A stretch of 64,000 nucleotides of DNA from Bacillus safensis (lineage in GTDB: Bacteria > Bacillota > Bacilli > Bacillales > Bacillaceae). A program made the position numbers and the translations under genes. Under the pieces are notes generated by a model, which was not told the DNA's origin, did no database searches, and saw nothing but the letters and a program-made list of their open reading frames with translations. The stretch covers positions 1 to 64,000 of the forward strand of contig BSBG01000003.1 in NCBI GenBank assembly GCA_030159235.1, read 5' to 3'. Below are positions 63,410 through 64,000 of this stretch, piece by piece; the stretch's first letter is position 1, and each line of letters begins with the position of its first letter.

Positions 63410-64000
63410 TTCAGCTTTCCAACGTGACAAAAAGCTATGAGGTCGCACAAGAAACATTTGATGTATTAAGTGACATGAATCTTGTCATTGAAAAAGGCGA
63501 GTATTTGTCCATTATGGGCCCGTCTGGCTCTGGAAAGTCGACTTTAATGAATATCATTGGCTGCTTAGACCGTCCAACGACAGGACAATATCATTTTCAA
63601 GGAACAGAGCTGTCAGCAGCAAAGGATCAAGAGCTCGCATTCATTCGAAATCAATCGATTGGATTTATTTTTCAGCAATTTCATCTGCTTCCGAGGTTAA
63701 ATGCAAGGCGTAATGTTGAACTTCCGATGATTTACGCTGGTATCAGCCAAAAGGAAAGAAAAGAACGTGCGGAAATGGCACTTGAAAAGGTTGGTTTGGC
63801 TGATCGAATGAAGCATATGCCAAGTGAGTTGTCAGGAGGACAAAAGCAAAGAGTGGCAATTGCACGTGCGATTGTCAATAAGCCTCAGCTTATCTTAGCA
63901 GATGAGCCGACTGGCGCTCTTGACTCAAAGACAAGCTTCTCAATCATGGAACAGTTTACACAGCTAAATGAGGAAGGGGTAACGATTGTGCTTGTCACCC
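63406..64000 (+). CDS. yknY: YknY, ABC-transporter ATPase (3' end beyond window)
   Basis: The first 198 codons of a MacB/LolD-type ATPase; the frame runs open off the window end. ATG 63406 overlaps the yknX stop. Visible are Walker A GPSGSGKSTLMN, the Q-loop FIFQQFHLLPRLNARRNVEL, the signature LSGGQKQRVAIARAI and Walker B LILADEPTGALD. With YknZ, expected just outside, it forms the exporter. Confidence 0.95.
   Translation, partial: MIQLSNVTKSYEVAQETFDVLSDMNLVIEKGEYLSIMGPSGSGKSTLMNIIGCLDRPTTGQYHFQGTELSAAKDQELAFIRNQSIGFIFQQFHLLPRLNARRNVELPMIYAGISQKERKERAEMALEKVGLADRMKHMPSELSGGQKQRVAIARAIVNKPQLILADEPTGALDSKTSFSIMEQFTQLNEEGVTIVLVT

Noticed and set aside
1..64000. CRISPR arrays, tRNA or rRNA genes, intact prophage, replication origin
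   Set aside because: I saw no regularly spaced repeats, no cloverleaf-like clusters, no phage structural genes and no DnaA-box clusters while reading the window.

Overview
The window is a low-GC Bacillus chromosome segment. From base 1 to 64000 it follows, with local exceptions, the B. subtilis gene order queF - ykvS - ykvT - ykvU - stoA - zosA - ykvY - ykvZ - glcT - ptsGHI - splAB - mcpC - ykwC - ykwD - pbpH - kinA - patA - cheV - ykyB - ykuC-ykuV - rok - yknT - mob/moe/moa - yknWXY. Proteins are close to, but clearly diverged from, B. subtilis, and several group-specific genes are inserted. My inference is a member of the Bacillus pumilus group (pumilus, safensis, altitudinis). I see no tRNA, rRNA, CRISPR array or intact insertion sequence.

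Region 1 (0-6.6 kb) is the accessory part. After the 3' end of queF come small genes and the spore-hydrolase-like ykvT, then a decayed IS1182-type transposase. Next is a Rap phosphatase overlapping a Phr pheromone precursor that carries four related candidate pentapeptides instead of one. Then come two small membrane proteins facing away from a secreted protein with a long hydrophobic segment, which looks like a candidate bacteriocin with immunity. Two inverted copies of a ~172-bp intergenic repeat, both wedged against transcription-terminator hairpins, bracket this block.

Region 2 (6.6-30 kb) is core sporulation, redox and sugar-uptake biology. It holds ykvU, stoA and the Fur/PerR-box-preceded zosA. 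A peptidase and a LacI regulator follow, then glcT with its RAT/terminator and ptsGHI for glucose uptake. Next are splAB for spore-DNA repair behind a sigma-G-like promoter, mcpC behind a sigma-D promoter, an atypical SDR with ykwC, ykwD, pbpH, kinA behind a sigma-H promoter, and patA.

Region 3 (30-43 kb) mixes core genes (cheV, ykyB, ykuC, ykuD, ykuE, fadH with an exact FadR operator, ykuI) with inserted transporters and regulators: a CDF cation exporter, an RDD protein, a UMF1-type MFS, and an AraC/EamA divergent pair.

Region 4 (43-56 kb) carries an FsrA-like iron-responsive small RNA under a Fur box and a manganese catalase. It continues with ykuJ, ykuK, abbA, darB, ccpC and a frameshifted DUF4275 gene. 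The Fur-box-preceded flavodoxin operon ykuNOP, the acetyl-DAP lysine branch dapH-dapL-ykuS (patA upstream supplies the aminotransferase), ykuT, ahpA, ykuV and rok complete it.

Region 5 (56-64 kb) is a tightly overlapping molybdopterin operon (mobA-moeB-moeA-mobB-moaE-moaD), a second small Rok-like protein on the other strand, and the start of yknWXYZ, an exporter known in B. subtilis to protect against the SdpC toxin.
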